This document shows positions 27,741 to 37,106 of a stretch of 64,000 nucleotides of DNA, one piece after another. How positions within the stretch are numbered: position 1 is the stretch's first letter; each line of letters opens with the position of its first letter. The position numbers and the translations under genes are program-made. The notes beneath the pieces were generated by a model. The model was not told the DNA's origin and ran no database searches. It saw nothing but the letters and a program-made list of their open reading frames with translations. This stretch comes from Legionella taurinensis (GTDB lineage: Bacteria > Pseudomonadota > Gammaproteobacteria > Legionellales > Legionellaceae). The stretch covers positions 1,984,001 to 2,048,000 of the forward strand of contig NZ_UGOZ01000001.1 of the NCBI RefSeq assembly GCF_900452865.1, read 5' to 3'.

Positions 27741-28991
27741 GTGTATCTCGCAGGCTTTGGCAACTTTCATCAAACGGAAGCAATCCCCGGTTCTTTACCG
27801 AAAGAACAGAATTCGCCTCAGGAATGTCCTTTTGGTCTTTACGCCGAACAATTAAGCGGCAGCGCTTTTACCAGGCCCCGTCACCTCAACCTGCGAAGCT
27901 GGCTCTATCGCACAGCGCCGTCGGTTATTCAGGGCGATTACATTCCTTATCGGGAAAAACCCTTAGTCCACTTCGATACCCTGCAACCCCCCAACCCGTT
28001 TCGCTGGTCGCCCTTTCCCTCACCGGACGCGCCGACGGATTTCGTTGACGGGCTTTTTCATTTAGCCGGCAATGCCAGTAACAATGCGTTTCTTTACCAG
28101 TGCAACCGCTCCATGCACCAGCGTTATTTTTATAACAGCGATGGTGAAATGCTGTTCGTCCCCTACCTCGGTGATCTGCTGCTTCACACGGAATTTGGCA
28201 AGCTGTCCATAGGACCGGGTAAAATTGCGGTCATCCCCCGCGGGGTTAAATTCCGGGTGGAATTAAACAGTCCACTGGCCTCAGGTTACCTGTGTGAGAA
28301 TGCCGGTATGCCGCTTACCCTGCCGCAGCTAGGCCCAATTGGCGCCAACGGCCTGGCTAATCCCCGTCATTTTCTATACCCCTGCGCTGATTATGAGGAA
28401 CGGCATGACGAGGTGAAATTGATTTGTAAATACCAACACCGTCTCTGGGCTGCCGACAGCAACCACTCGCCGCTCAATGTGGTCGCCTGGCAGGGAAATT
28501 ACGCACCCTACAGTTACGATCTTTCTTTATTCAATACCATCAATACCGTCAGTTTTGATCACCCCGATCCGTCTATTTTTACGGTGTTAACTTCCGAAAG
28601 CCACCTGCCCGGCATTGCCAACCTGGATTTTGTCATTTTCCCACCGCGATGGATGGTGGCCGAACACACCTTCCGCCCGCCCTACTTCCACCGCAACATC
28701 ATGAGTGAACTCATGGGATTAATTCAGGGCGAATACGATGCTAAACCGGATGGTTTTTTGCCAGGCGGCGTCAGCATTCATAATTGCATGACCGCGCATG
28801 GGCCAGATAATACCGCCTATCAACAGGCGATTAAGGACCCGTTAAAGCCGGTGCAATATAAAAACACCTTGGCTTTTATGTTTGAAACCAACGAAACCTG
28901 GCTGATAAACCCAACGGCCATGGCGCATCCGGCAAGACAAAGGGACTATACCGAGTGCTGGCAAACCCTGCCATTCGCTTACACATCGTAA
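27741..28991 (+). CDS. hmgA: Homogentisate 1,2-dioxygenase
   Basis: This Fe(II) enzyme opens the homogentisate ring in tyrosine breakdown; in Legionella its activity sets how much homogentisate is left to form melanin-like pigment. It has 416 residues from a GTG with GGGAGGAGG nine bases upstream. Iron ligands lie in [13 protein letters not shown] (His and Glu near residue 318) and in [10 protein letters not shown] (His near 354). The N-terminal cupin half has the usual YLAGFGN start. No other tyrosine-catabolism gene is adjacent. It converges on rpoS. Confidence 0.97.
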   Translation: MYLAGFGNFHQTEAIPGSLPKEQNSPQECPFGLYAEQLSGSAFTRPRHLNLRSWLYRTAPSVIQGDYIPYREKPLVHFDTLQPPNPFRWSPFPSPDAPTDFVDGLFHLAGNASNNAFLYQCNRSMHQRYFYNSDGEMLFVPYLGDLLLHTEFGKLSIGPGKIAVIPRGVKFRVELNSPLASGYLCENAGMPLTLPQLGPIGANGLANPRHFLYPCADYEERHDEVKLICKYQHRLWAADSNHSPLNVVAWQGNYAPYSYDLSLFNTINTVSFDHPDPSIFTVLTSESHLPGIANLDFVIFPPRWMVAEHTFRPPYFHRNIMSELMGLIQGEYDAKPDGFLPGGVSIHNCMTAHGPDNTAYQQAIKDPLKPVQYKNTLAFMFETNETWLINPTAMAHPARQRDYTECWQTLPFAYTS

Positions 28992-29025
28992 CGTTTGGGG
29001 AGCGCCTTCCTCCTTTGTCAGGAAT

Positions 29026-29055
29026 AAAAAAACCCGGCGGATGCCGGGTTTATAA
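29026..29055. terminator. Bidirectional terminator between hmgA and rpoS
   Basis: AAACCCGGC, a four-base loop and GCCGGGTTT form a nine-base perfect stem. It is flanked by an A-run on the left and TTTATAAT on the right, so it can end both convergent transcripts. Confidence 0.8.
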
Positions 29056-29067
29056 TCTGTCTAAAAA

Positions 29068-30075
29068 TTAAAATAAATCTTCCTGGGTTAAACCCACCCT
29101 CTCCAGTAACCCGCGCAGGGTTTTTAAGGCTTCCACCTGAATTTGCCGCACGCGCTCACGCGTTAAATCAATCTCTTTGCCGACATCTTCCAGTGTCGCT
29201 TTTTCAAAACCCCGTAAGCCAAAGCGGCGGGCAATCACCTGCTGCTGGTTTTCGGTCAATTTATCGAGCAAAGATTCAATGTGGGCACGCAGATTTTCAT
29301 CGGTCAACAGTTCCGCCGGGTTCATGCTGTTTTCATCAGCAATGGTATCCAGCAGGGATTTGTTTTCATCGTAACCAATGGGCGTGTCCACCGACGCGAC
29401 TTTGTCGTTTAGACCCAGTAATTTTTCGACGTCCTCCAGGGGTTTATCCACCATTTCAGCGATTTCTTCGGCGGATGGCTCGTGATCCAGTTTTTGCGTC
29501 AACTGGCGGGCGGCGCGAAGATAGACATTCAGTTCTTTCACCACATGAATAGGCAATCGAATGGTACGGGTCTGATTCATGATTGCCCGTTCAATCGTTT
29601 GGCGAATCCACCAGGTTGCATAGGTGGAGAAGCGAAAACCGCGATCCGGATCAAATTTTTCCACCGATTTCATCAGCCCGAGGTTGCCCTCTTCGATTAA
29701 ATCAAGTAAAGGCAACCCCCGATTCAAGTATCGCCTCGAAATTTTGACCACCAGACGCAGGTTGGATTCAATCATTTTTTTCCGTGCGGCGGCATCCCCT
29801 TTGAGCGCGAGGCGCGCATAATGCACTTCCTCTTCGGCAGAAAGCAGCGGCGAAAAGCCGATTTCGCTCAGATAAAGCTGAGTGGCATCCATGACTTTGG
29901 CTGCCTGCCGGCCGCGTTGAAAACTGGGAAAGGTCTCTTCGTCCGAAAAATCGGGTTGCTCTTCTTCCTCGTTGGCTACCAGATCGTCCTCCAGGAGCAA
30001 CGACTCGTCAGCAGACTCTTCCCAATCCTCTTCGGGAACCGCTGTTTCTTTTGTAGAATCGTCTTCAGTCTGCAT
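29068..30075 (-). CDS. rpoS: RNA polymerase sigma factor RpoS
   Basis: This is the stationary-phase/transmissive-phase sigma factor. The ATG at 30075 gives 335 residues; AGGTGA sits six bases upstream, so the longer frame to 30117 is rejected. An acidic N-terminus is followed by region 1.2 ([21 protein letters not shown]), region 2 ([52 protein letters not shown]), region 3 ([12 protein letters not shown]) and region 4 ([26 protein letters not shown]). In Legionella, RpoS controls the switch between replication and transmission. It lies downstream of nlpD, where its promoter often resides. Confidence 0.97.
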   Translation of the reverse strand: MQTEDDSTKETAVPEEDWEESADESLLLEDDLVANEEEEQPDFSDEETFPSFQRGRQAAKVMDATQLYLSEIGFSPLLSAEEEVHYARLALKGDAAARKKMIESNLRLVVKISRRYLNRGLPLLDLIEEGNLGLMKSVEKFDPDRGFRFSTYATWWIRQTIERAIMNQTRTIRLPIHVVKELNVYLRAARQLTQKLDHEPSAEEIAEMVDKPLEDVEKLLGLNDKVASVDTPIGYDENKSLLDTIADENSMNPAELLTDENLRAHIESLLDKLTENQQQVIARRFGLRGFEKATLEDVGKEIDLTRERVRQIQVEALKTLRGLLERVGLTQEDLF

Positions 30076-30151
30076 GATTTCACCTATTGTGTTTAAATCG
30101 ATACAAAGAAGAAACACTTGTCCTATTGTTGCAACACTGGCCTGTCCGCTG

Positions 30152-30910
30152 TCAACCTCGTCGCAAATAACTCATGGGATTGACAGGTTGGCCTGAACGG
30201 CGGATTTCAAAGTGCACGCCAAAAAATTTCCTGTCTATAATTCCCATGTCGGCAATTATTTGCCCGGCTTTAACCCGTTGACCTTCTTTTACCCGATTAT
30301 GAAGATTATTGCCGTATGCCGTTAAGAATTGCCCGTCATGCTTAATGATAATTAAATTACCATAGCCTGAGAGTCCACTGCCTGCATAAGCAACAACTCC
30401 ATTCGCAGAAGCACGAACCAGGTCGCCTTTTTTACCAGCAATATCTATGCCTTTTTTTCCCTGTTGGGGCACGAAACCGGTCACAACTCGCCCTTGAGCA
30501 GGCCACTGCCATGCACCGCCGTACCCTCGAGGGGTTGAAAACCACCCTCGTTTCACGGGCGTTGCGTATTTCTTCCTGTCCGGTGCCGGTTGCCAGCGTT
30601 TGATCGCGGGCGTTGTTTGCCGATAAGAATAGGGTTTACTTCTTTGAGTATAAACTGATTTCCTAATCCTCAACACCTGCCCGACCCGCAAGGCATACGG
30701 GCTTCGCAACCGATTATAGGCAGCAAGCTGCCTGAAATCGGTATCGTAGCGAAAAGCCACGGCATACAATGTTTCGCCAGGACGGACAATGTGAGTCCCT
30801 TGAGAGTTAATATGGGGTTGCCATTTTAATTCTTCAACAGGCGCCAGATCAGTTCGTTCGCCGCACCCTGCAAGCATTACACTAATCAACAACAGAAAAA
30901 GCTTGCGCAT
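30152..30910 (-). CDS. nlpD: NlpD-type lipoprotein with LysM and M23 domains
   Basis: NlpD activates cell-wall amidases during division. The ATG at 30910 is chosen: GAGAG precedes it, and the lipoprotein signal [11 protein letters not shown] follows at once with the acylated cysteine near residue 16; the frame to 30985 lies inside the yqaA gene. A LysM module ([21 protein letters not shown]) is near residue 38. The LytM/M23 domain fills the C-terminal third, but the zinc site is incomplete: KKGIDIAG lacks the first His, and [10 protein letters not shown] has only one of the HxH pair. That fits a non-catalytic activator, as in E. coli NlpD. Confidence 0.93.
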   Translation of the reverse strand: MRKLFLLLISVMLAGCGERTDLAPVEELKWQPHINSQGTHIVRPGETLYAVAFRYDTDFRQLAAYNRLRSPYALRVGQVLRIRKSVYTQRSKPYSYRQTTPAIKRWQPAPDRKKYATPVKRGWFSTPRGYGGAWQWPAQGRVVTGFVPQQGKKGIDIAGKKGDLVRASANGVVAYAGSGLSGYGNLIIIKHDGQFLTAYGNNLHNRVKEGQRVKAGQIIADMGIIDRKFFGVHFEIRRSGQPVNPMSYLRRG

Positions 30911-30918
30911 GATCACTC

Positions 30919-31530
30919 TCAGACAATGTATTTCGCCACGATAAACCCAAGCACGATAAGCAATACCACCAACCAACCCAGCCAATCAATGATTGGCCTG
31001 AGTTTAGTCTCAATACGGTCACCCATGTAAAACAAAATGCCGGACACTAAAAAGAACCGCAGCCCCCTGCCTAAAAACGAGGCCAGTACAAAAGGCAGAA
31101 TGGCCATATGCAGAGCGCCTGCCGCAATGGTGAACAATTTATAGGGGATAGGAGAAAAACCAGCGATAAAAATAATCCATAACCCATAGACTTTAAACAG
31201 ATCCACCACGTGCAGGTAACTGTGATAATAGGAAGAGCCGTTTAGCCAGTGAGACAGCACCTCAATACCAAAAAAGCCAATCAGGTAGCCAAACAGCCCG
31301 CCCAGTACTGAAAAAATCGTGGTAATCAGGGCATAACGCCAGGATTTTTCCGGGGCAGCCAACCCCATGGTGATTAGCATCACATCCGGTGGGATGGGAA
31401 AAAAAGACGATTCGGCAAACGAGACGCCGGCTAAATAGTAAGGCGCATGACTGTGCCCCGACCAGCGAATCATTTTGTCATATAAATAGGAAAAAATGCG
31501 AATTAGTCCCAATTGATGCCATCCACCCAA
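30919..31530 (-). CDS. YqaA/DedA-type inner-membrane protein
   Basis: The frame is 203 residues with four or five membrane helices. The motifs [19 protein letters not shown] and [17 protein letters not shown] belong to the YqaA branch of the DedA/SNARE-associated family, thought to move lipids or protons across the membrane. The start is uncertain: TTG codons at 31530 and 31512 overlap the end of surE, and the first ATG (MIRWSGH) is at about 31473. The gene is between surE and nlpD, where L-isoaspartate methyltransferase (pcm) often lies in other bacteria; pcm is absent here. Confidence 0.85.
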   Translation of the reverse strand: MGGWHQLGLIRIFSYLYDKMIRWSGHSHAPYYLAGVSFAESSFFPIPPDVMLITMGLAAPEKSWRYALITTIFSVLGGLFGYLIGFFGIEVLSHWLNGSSYYHSYLHVVDLFKVYGLWIIFIAGFSPIPYKLFTIAAGALHMAILPFVLASFLGRGLRFFLVSGILFYMGDRIETKLRPIIDWLGWLVVLLIVLGFIVAKYIV

Positions 31531-32264
31531 TTTGATAATTGATCAAAGACTTTGTAATGGGTCATGTCCAGATTTAAAGGGGTTATGGACACAAAACCCT
31601 GGCTTATCGCATAAAAATCAGTTCCAGGTCCGGCGTCTGCCTCAGAGCCTGGCAAGCCTACCCAATAAATGGGACGCCCGCGAGGATCGTTTTGCTTAAT
31701 CATCGGTTCAGCGCCATGGCGCGTGCCCAGGCGGGTGACTTCGATGCCCTTAATCTGCTGCAGCGGCAAATCCGGAATATTAACATTCAAAATCGTCTGC
31801 AGCGGCAACATGTCTGCCTTAATTTTAGTCACTAATTGCCGGGCAATCACGGCGGCCGTGTCATAGTGCTGGATATTGCCGTTTCCTGCCATCGAAAAGG
31901 CAATGGCCGGCAATCCCAGGTACCGCCCTTCCATCGCGGCAGCCACCGTGCCTGAATAAAGAATATCATCCCCCAGATTGGACCCATCATTAATGCCGGA
32001 AACCACCATGTCCACCACATTCGGCTCAAGAAAGCCAGTGACGGCAAGGTGCACACAATCGGTGGGCGTACCTTCCACACAGTAATAGCCATTATCCAGT
32101 TGTTTAACCCGCAGGGGACGCGTCAGGGTCAGGGAATTACTGGCACCGCTGCGATTTCTGTCGGGAGCAACCACAAACACGTCGGCAATTGTCGCCATCT
32201 CATTGGCTAAAGCCCGAATTCCCGGACTGAATACCCCATCGTCATTACTAACCAGAATTTTCAT
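31503..32264 (-). CDS. surE: 5'/3'-nucleotidase SurE
   Basis: SurE dephosphorylates nucleoside monophosphates and is a survival factor in stationary phase. It has 253 residues. The metal site is formed by the N-terminal [14 protein letters not shown] with an Asp pair at 8-9, a serine in RSGASNSLT near residue 43, and an asparagine in [11 protein letters not shown] near residue 93. AAGGG lies six bases before the ATG. It starts two bases after the lipoprotein gene stop, so the order lipoprotein-surE-yqaA-nlpD forms one stationary-phase cluster ahead of rpoS. Confidence 0.97.
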   Translation of the reverse strand: MKILVSNDDGVFSPGIRALANEMATIADVFVVAPDRNRSGASNSLTLTRPLRVKQLDNGYYCVEGTPTDCVHLAVTGFLEPNVVDMVVSGINDGSNLGDDILYSGTVAAAMEGRYLGLPAIAFSMAGNGNIQHYDTAAVIARQLVTKIKADMLPLQTILNVNIPDLPLQQIKGIEVTRLGTRHGAEPMIKQNDPRGRPIYWVGLPGSEADAGPGTDFYAISQGFVSITPLNLDMTHYKVFDQLSNWVDGINWD

Positions 32265-32266
32265 TT

Positions 32267-32647
32267 CTACCCTTCCGGCGCTTCAAGCCATCTTACAATG
32301 GCCAGTAACTCGGCCAATTGCTGTTGATTTTTTTCAATGTCAGCCGCAAGTTTCGGCTGGTTGGGGTTTTGCTTAAGCAGAGCCTGTTGTTTGCCCAGCT
32401 CCTGCTGAAGGCTTAAGATACGGGAACCAAAACGTTGAGGATTGATTTGCAGTTGATAAGCCATCTGGCTGACCTCGGCAAACACCGGCTTTAATTCATC
32501 ACAGCTTACGTGACGGGGTTGCTTTTCAGGGCAGGCTTTCATCACTTCAATCAATTCCGGCGGATTCAAACGGTAGTAGCGCTCATCATGAGCCGCGCAG
32601 GAGTTGAGCAAGAACATTGCCCACGCCATGACCACAAATCTCAACAT
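32267..32647 (-). CDS. Small lipoprotein of unknown function
   Basis: It has 126 residues. A signal peptide ([14 protein letters not shown]) ends in a lipobox-like LNSC with the cysteine at residue 17. The remainder is helical and Gln-rich ([35 protein letters not shown]), suggesting a coiled coil in the periplasm. Two further cysteines (ACPEK, SCDELK) might form a disulfide. GAGG precedes the ATG, and surE follows with a two-base gap. I do not recognise the family. Confidence 0.75.
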   Translation of the reverse strand: MLRFVVMAWAMFLLNSCAAHDERYYRLNPPELIEVMKACPEKQPRHVSCDELKPVFAEVSQMAYQLQINPQRFGSRILSLQQELGKQQALLKQNPNQPKLAADIEKNQQQLAELLAIVRWLEAPEG

Positions 32648-32728
32648 CAGAAACCTCAGGTTCGCTCAATTAAAGAATGGATGTTAACACAGAGTGAAAG
32701 CCTTAGGTAAGATCTGACCCGGCGGCAG

Positions 32729-32757
32729 CGCCTGTCTGCGCGTTATCAGGACAGGCG
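32729..32757. other. Hairpin in the leader of the malic-enzyme gene
   Basis: CGCCTGTC and GACAGGCG form a perfect eight-base stem around a 13-base loop, followed by ATATTTTA. It lies 76 bases before the maeA start. It could be a weak terminator for the upstream side or a leader structure; nothing more can be said. Confidence 0.35.
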
Positions 32758-32833
32758 ATATTTTATGAGTCCCAGATTGAATAAATTTTAGCAATTCGTT
32801 AAGGTATAGCGATTTAAGCGGTGATGAAACATT

Positions 32834-34567
32834 ATGCTGGACTTTAAAATTGTACGCGACGATGAGACAGGCGAACTCTTTATAGAAACCTCGATAACCG
32901 GTAAACCGTTATTAACCATTCCCCAACTCAATAAAAGCACGGCTTTTACCCAGGAAGAACGTCGTGCCTTTGGACTTTTAGGGAAACTGCCGCACCGCAT
33001 CGAAACCCTCGATGAGCAGGTCAAACGCGCCTACCTGCAATACTCAGGCTACACTACCCGCCTGCAGCAGAATATCTACCTCAATAATCTGCATGATAAA
33101 AATCAGGTTCTTTTTTATAAATTACTGAGCCGTCACCTTGCCGAAATGCTACCCACCATTTACACCCCCATCGTCGGCACGGCGGTCAAACGTTTCAGCC
33201 ATGAATACCGTCAGCCGCGTGGACTCTACATCGCCCATTCCGATAAAAACTGGCTTGAAGAAATTGTCACCAACCGCTCCAATCCCGACATTGATCTGAT
33301 TGTGGTGACCGATGGCGAAGGGGTATTGGGTATTGGCGATCAGGGCATCGGCGGCATGGATATCCCCGTCGCCAAACTGATGGTTTACAGCCTCTGCGGC
33401 GGGATTGATCCAACACGGACACTGCCTGTGTTTCTTGACGTGGGGACGAATAACCAGGATTTACTCAATGATCCCATGTACCTGGGATGCCGCCATCCCC
33501 GCATCAATGCGGAGCAATACGATGCCTTTATTTCGGCCTTTGTCAGCACCATACGCCAGCATTTCCCCAATGCCTTCCTGCATTGGGAAGATTTTGGCCG
33601 CAGCAATGCCCGACGCATCCTCGATAAATTCCAGGATGAGCTATGTACTTTCAATGATGACATCCAGGGCACCGGCGCGGTCACTCTGGCGGCGCTGCTG
33701 GCCGCCTGCGATGTGACAGGCAAACCGCTTGAAGATCATTGCATCGTGGTCTTTGGCGCAGGTTCAGCAGGCACGGGCATCAGTGATCAGATTGTAGATG
33801 CCCTGATGCGGCGTGGATTAAGCGCTGAAGAAGCCTATCGCCGCTTCTGGCTTATCGATCGTCAGGGGCTTTTGCTGGAATACGACCAGGAACTGACTGA
33901 AGCGCAGCAACCCTATGCACGAAAAATGGCAGACGTGGCGGCATGGTCAATCAATGACCGGCAGCATCCGTCATTGACCGACACCGTCCGTCATGTCAAA
34001 CCGACCATTTTAATCGGTTGTTCTGCTCAGCCCGGCGCTTTTTCGCAGGATATCATCGAAACCATGTCCAAAACCTGCGAACGTCCGATCATTTTCCCCC
34101 TGTCCAACCCGGATGAGAAATGCGAAGCCCAACCCGCCGACATTCTCGCCTGGAGTCAGGGACGGGCATTGATTGCAACCGGTACTGCCTTCCCCGCTGT
34201 GGAATACCAGAACCGCCTGGTGGACATTGCGCAGTGTAACAATGCTCTGGTTTTCCCGGGCATTGGCTTAGGGATTCTGGCGGTTGGCGCGTCCCGTTTA
34301 TCAAAAGGCATGATTTGGGCAGCAGCCGAAGAACTCAGCGGACACTCTCCCAGTAAAAAAGACAGCTTCCTGCCCTTATTGCCCTCCCTGGACGATGCAC
34401 AGACAGTGGCTAAAAACATTGCCGTGGCCGTTGCCAGAACAGCCATCGCCGAGGGCCTTGCTCAAAAAAATCAGGACTCCGATCTTGACCAGTTAATTCA
34501 GGAGATGTTCTGGGAACCCCGCTACCTTCCTTTTCGAAAAAAGGTCGCGCATAACGTGGGTGATTAA
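32834..34567 (+). CDS. maeA: NAD-dependent malic enzyme
   Basis: This enzyme decarboxylates malate to pyruvate with NAD. It has 577 residues, as in the large (about 565) bacterial class. Motifs are YTPIVGTAVKRF near residue 113, the catalytic VVTDGEGVLGIGDQG near residue 157, the metal site HWEDFGRSNARRIL and CTFNDDIQGTGAV, and the dinucleotide loop VFGAGSAGTGI near residue 310. Legionella lives on amino acids, so this route makes pyruvate from TCA intermediates. The HAD-type gene follows after eight bases. Confidence 0.95.
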   Translation: MLDFKIVRDDETGELFIETSITGKPLLTIPQLNKSTAFTQEERRAFGLLGKLPHRIETLDEQVKRAYLQYSGYTTRLQQNIYLNNLHDKNQVLFYKLLSRHLAEMLPTIYTPIVGTAVKRFSHEYRQPRGLYIAHSDKNWLEEIVTNRSNPDIDLIVVTDGEGVLGIGDQGIGGMDIPVAKLMVYSLCGGIDPTRTLPVFLDVGTNNQDLLNDPMYLGCRHPRINAEQYDAFISAFVSTIRQHFPNAFLHWEDFGRSNARRILDKFQDELCTFNDDIQGTGAVTLAALLAACDVTGKPLEDHCIVVFGAGSAGTGISDQIVDALMRRGLSAEEAYRRFWLIDRQGLLLEYDQELTEAQQPYARKMADVAAWSINDRQHPSLTDTVRHVKPTILIGCSAQPGAFSQDIIETMSKTCERPIIFPLSNPDEKCEAQPADILAWSQGRALIATGTAFPAVEYQNRLVDIAQCNNALVFPGIGLGILAVGASRLSKGMIWAAAEELSGHSPSKKDSFLPLLPSLDDAQTVAKNIAVAVARTAIAEGLAQKNQDSDLDQLIQEMFWEPRYLPFRKKVAHNVGD

Positions 34568-34575
34568 GTAAAGCC

Positions 34576-35136
34576 ATGCTTTTTATTTTTGATTTTGATG
34601 GAACCATCGTTTCAGAAAATACCCATAATCTGCTGGCTGGCTCCTCGGGCAATCTCGAGGAGTTATGGCAAATCCTAAGCCGGATAGAACCGGTGGGAGG
34701 CGCTGAGATTTGGAAAGAAACACTGCAATTACTGCTTAAAAAAGGCCATCACGTGGCCATTGCTTCGTTCAACAGTTTTGGAGGCTTGCTTTTTCCACGT
34801 TACCTTAAGGAAGTCATTGGCCTTGAGTTATCTGAAGTCGACAGGATTTGTATCCATTCCTGGCTGCCATTCCCAATGCAGGGTAGCAATAAAACTCAGC
34901 ACATCCAGGCCATTCAATCGGAACTGAATTATCAAGGTCCGACTTGCCTTATCGATGATGACGACAACAACCTCAAGGCGGCCAAATCACAGGGGCTTTT
35001 CACCATTCCCGCCACAGGAAAGCACCTGCTTGACGTTCAGAAGCTCGCCCTCAATCCCCCGAAACTCGGCCCATTCTTCCGCACCGTTCCTTTTTCTGAT
35101 ATCCCGCTGCTTAAGGCTTTTTGTTGCTACAAATAA
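34576..35136 (+). CDS. HAD-superfamily phosphatase-like protein
   Basis: It has 186 residues. HAD motif I is FDFDGTIV at residues 4-11 with both aspartates, motif II is VAIASFNSFGG (serine near 59), a lysine follows in SNKTQHIQ near 104, and motif IV is CLIDDDDNN near 127. The cap is minimal. The core is complete enough for a phosphohydrolase, but the substrate is unknown. It follows maeA with an eight-base gap. The C-terminus (FFRTVPFSDIPLLKAFCCYK) is hydrophobic and unusual for this fold. A host-directed role is possible but unsupported. Confidence 0.7.
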   Translation: MLFIFDFDGTIVSENTHNLLAGSSGNLEELWQILSRIEPVGGAEIWKETLQLLLKKGHHVAIASFNSFGGLLFPRYLKEVIGLELSEVDRICIHSWLPFPMQGSNKTQHIQAIQSELNYQGPTCLIDDDDNNLKAAKSQGLFTIPATGKHLLDVQKLALNPPKLGPFFRTVPFSDIPLLKAFCCYK

Positions 35137-35203
35137 ATTAATATATCCTTAATGTTATTTTGTTAACCTACGGGTCCATTTGGTTTTATAAAGCGATGAG
35201 CAT

Positions 35204-36610
35204 GTGAGCACCCCTTCCCGTGTCGTCATTGAAACAATAGAAAAAGACAGGCAGCTTATTCTGAAAGGCATCGCGACCTTGGCTAAGAATAAAACTGTCA
35301 ATGTCCATGTGGTACCCAAAAATCCTGAGTTAACCCTGGTCAAGGTTTATCAACAGGATGAACCTGTCTATTTGTTACTGACTCAACGGCTTGGATCAGG
35401 TACTTTTGGCGAAGTATCCAAAGCCCTGTGTCTTGATGCTGAAACCGGCAACGTGATGCCTGAACCCGCCTATGCGGTTAAAATAACCGACTACTCCCAA
35501 GGGGGGACCGTGGCCGGCTCGGATCGCGAAAGCGCGCTCATGGAAGCCCAGGATGAACATCACCTGCTCGAAGGGCTTCATCGCTCCTTTGGTTTTTCCA
35601 ATGGTACGCGCAAAAAAGAAGTCACGTATCAGGATGAAGACATCGGCACCCTAATTTATGAAGCCCAGGTCGAGGAGGCAGTTCTGGTCATGCCGCTTTA
35701 TCCCGGCCATGACATGGGGCATAAAAAGCACAGGCACCGATTCAGTTTTGGTTCTCTAAGCACCTTGTGTCTTGGTGCAAGAATCGCTGAACAATTGGCT
35801 GAACTGCACAATCACGGCATTCTCCATACCGATTTAAAGCCTGATAATATCCTCTGGGATGCCAACGAAGGCCATGTCAATATTATTGATTTTAACCGGG
35901 CCAAAACACTCCCCCAAGGTCATACCCACATCCGGGTCAGCTACTCGTCCGACAAGCATTACATGGCGCCTGAAACGGAAACCGACAACGGTTATCTGTT
36001 TTCCAGGGCCAGTGACGTCTTTTCATTGGGCAAAATCATGGCTCAGCAGTTTAGGATGACCGATCACAGCGGCGAATCCCACAGCCTGTCTGACAAGCCA
36101 TACTTAAGCTATGACGAATTACTGCTGGCCGAATTCATTAACCGCATGTGCCATCCACAAGAAGAAAACCGCCCGAACGCCACCGAATGCCAGCGTTTTT
36201 TCAGCCAATTGGCCGATAAAATCACCCTGGATATTAAGAAGCCGAACGATCCCTTACGGCTTCATCTCAGCAAACAATTAATTAAGCTCGAAGCCTACGC
36301 CAATGACCTCTGGCAGGCCTTTCAAAGTGAAAACGGCGTGAGTCGTGTCCTGTATCAGTTTTGCCTCATTGAGGATCGGGCAGCCCGGTATCAGGCGGTT
36401 ATCAACGCCATCCGCATGGTTGTCACTGCCCTGTCGCAACATCCTGTCAACCTGGCGGCGCTTGGAACAAACGACGAACTGGCCATAAAAGATAAAACCT
36501 TTAATAGCCTGTTTACCCGCAAGAGCCAGTTCCAAACGTTGCTTGAGGACATCGCAGTCGAATCAGATAAAGCCGTGGCGACGCCGTCTCTCCAACTGAG
36601 CAGGGGCTAA
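35204..36610 (+). CDS. Eukaryotic-like Ser/Thr protein kinase, candidate LegK-type effector
   Basis: It has 468 residues from a GTG start. Kinase subdomains are in order: glycine loop LGSGTFGEV at 63-71, ATP lysine in YAVKI at 93, a likely helix-C glutamate in EAQDEHHLLEGL near 114-123, catalytic loop HTDLKPDNIL at 208-217 with Asp210, metal site DFN at 229-231 (Asn in place of the usual Gly), and MAPE at 254-257. TDLKPDN with a Thr instead of Arg before the Asp means a non-RD kinase. The C-terminal 150 residues are helical with no known domain. No signal peptide or membrane segment. It resembles the Legionella LegK effectors, so translocation is inferred. The 3' end overlaps the chagasin-type gene by four bases. 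Confidence 0.82.
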   Translation: MSTPSRVVIETIEKDRQLILKGIATLAKNKTVNVHVVPKNPELTLVKVYQQDEPVYLLLTQRLGSGTFGEVSKALCLDAETGNVMPEPAYAVKITDYSQGGTVAGSDRESALMEAQDEHHLLEGLHRSFGFSNGTRKKEVTYQDEDIGTLIYEAQVEEAVLVMPLYPGHDMGHKKHRHRFSFGSLSTLCLGARIAEQLAELHNHGILHTDLKPDNILWDANEGHVNIIDFNRAKTLPQGHTHIRVSYSSDKHYMAPETETDNGYLFSRASDVFSLGKIMAQQFRMTDHSGESHSLSDKPYLSYDELLLAEFINRMCHPQEENRPNATECQRFFSQLADKITLDIKKPNDPLRLHLSKQLIKLEAYANDLWQAFQSENGVSRVLYQFCLIEDRAARYQAVINAIRMVVTALSQHPVNLAALGTNDELAIKDKTFNSLFTRKSQFQTLLEDIAVESDKAVATPSLQLSRG

Positions 36611-36975
36611 GGCTTAAACTGAATAATGACTTGTTGTGTCGTTCCTTCCTTAGGCTCCCAGGGACGGGCATAACGAAAAGTCATGGTGCTGCTTTCCGGC
36701 AAGGCAACCCCCTCATTAACCGCGAAGGTAAAAACCATTTGTCCCCCGGCCCCGATCAATTTTGTTTGCGGCGCCACATACTGACTGCTCATCAGTTTAA
36801 ACAGAGTTTGATCGTAGTTTTGTACTGTCCACTGATACCCCGTGGTGGGATTAGCCTGTAGCGTGACTTTAAATTGCTCTTCTCCGGCGGCGACATTCAA
36901 GGTCATGGCCGTGTTGTTGGCGGCGTGCGCAGCAAAACCCAGCATCAACAGGATCCCATGGATTAGTTTTTTCAT
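36607..36975 (-). CDS. Chagasin-type (I42) cysteine protease inhibitor
   Basis: It has 122 residues with a signal peptide (LIHGILLMLGFAAHAANN). The I42 loops are visible: NPTTGYQW near residue 42, a GAGG-type loop in KLIGAGGQMVF near 74 and the RPWEP loop near 103. These three loops plug the active site of papain-family proteases. It is predicted to be periplasmic or secreted. It may protect against host or own cysteine proteases; targets are unknown. Confidence 0.88.
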   Translation of the reverse strand: MKKLIHGILLMLGFAAHAANNTAMTLNVAAGEEQFKVTLQANPTTGYQWTVQNYDQTLFKLMSSQYVAPQTKLIGAGGQMVFTFAVNEGVALPESSTMTFRYARPWEPKEGTTQQVIIQFKP

Positions 36976-37106
36976 GATTTCTCGCGTGGTTAGCGGTGCT
37001 TTTAAGTATACGCCTTAAATTCACAGTCATAAATGAATTTATCCTTGGACAATCCCCCGGTCTTAGGCACTATACTAATGATCATTCATCTGCCGCAAGG
37101 AGCATT

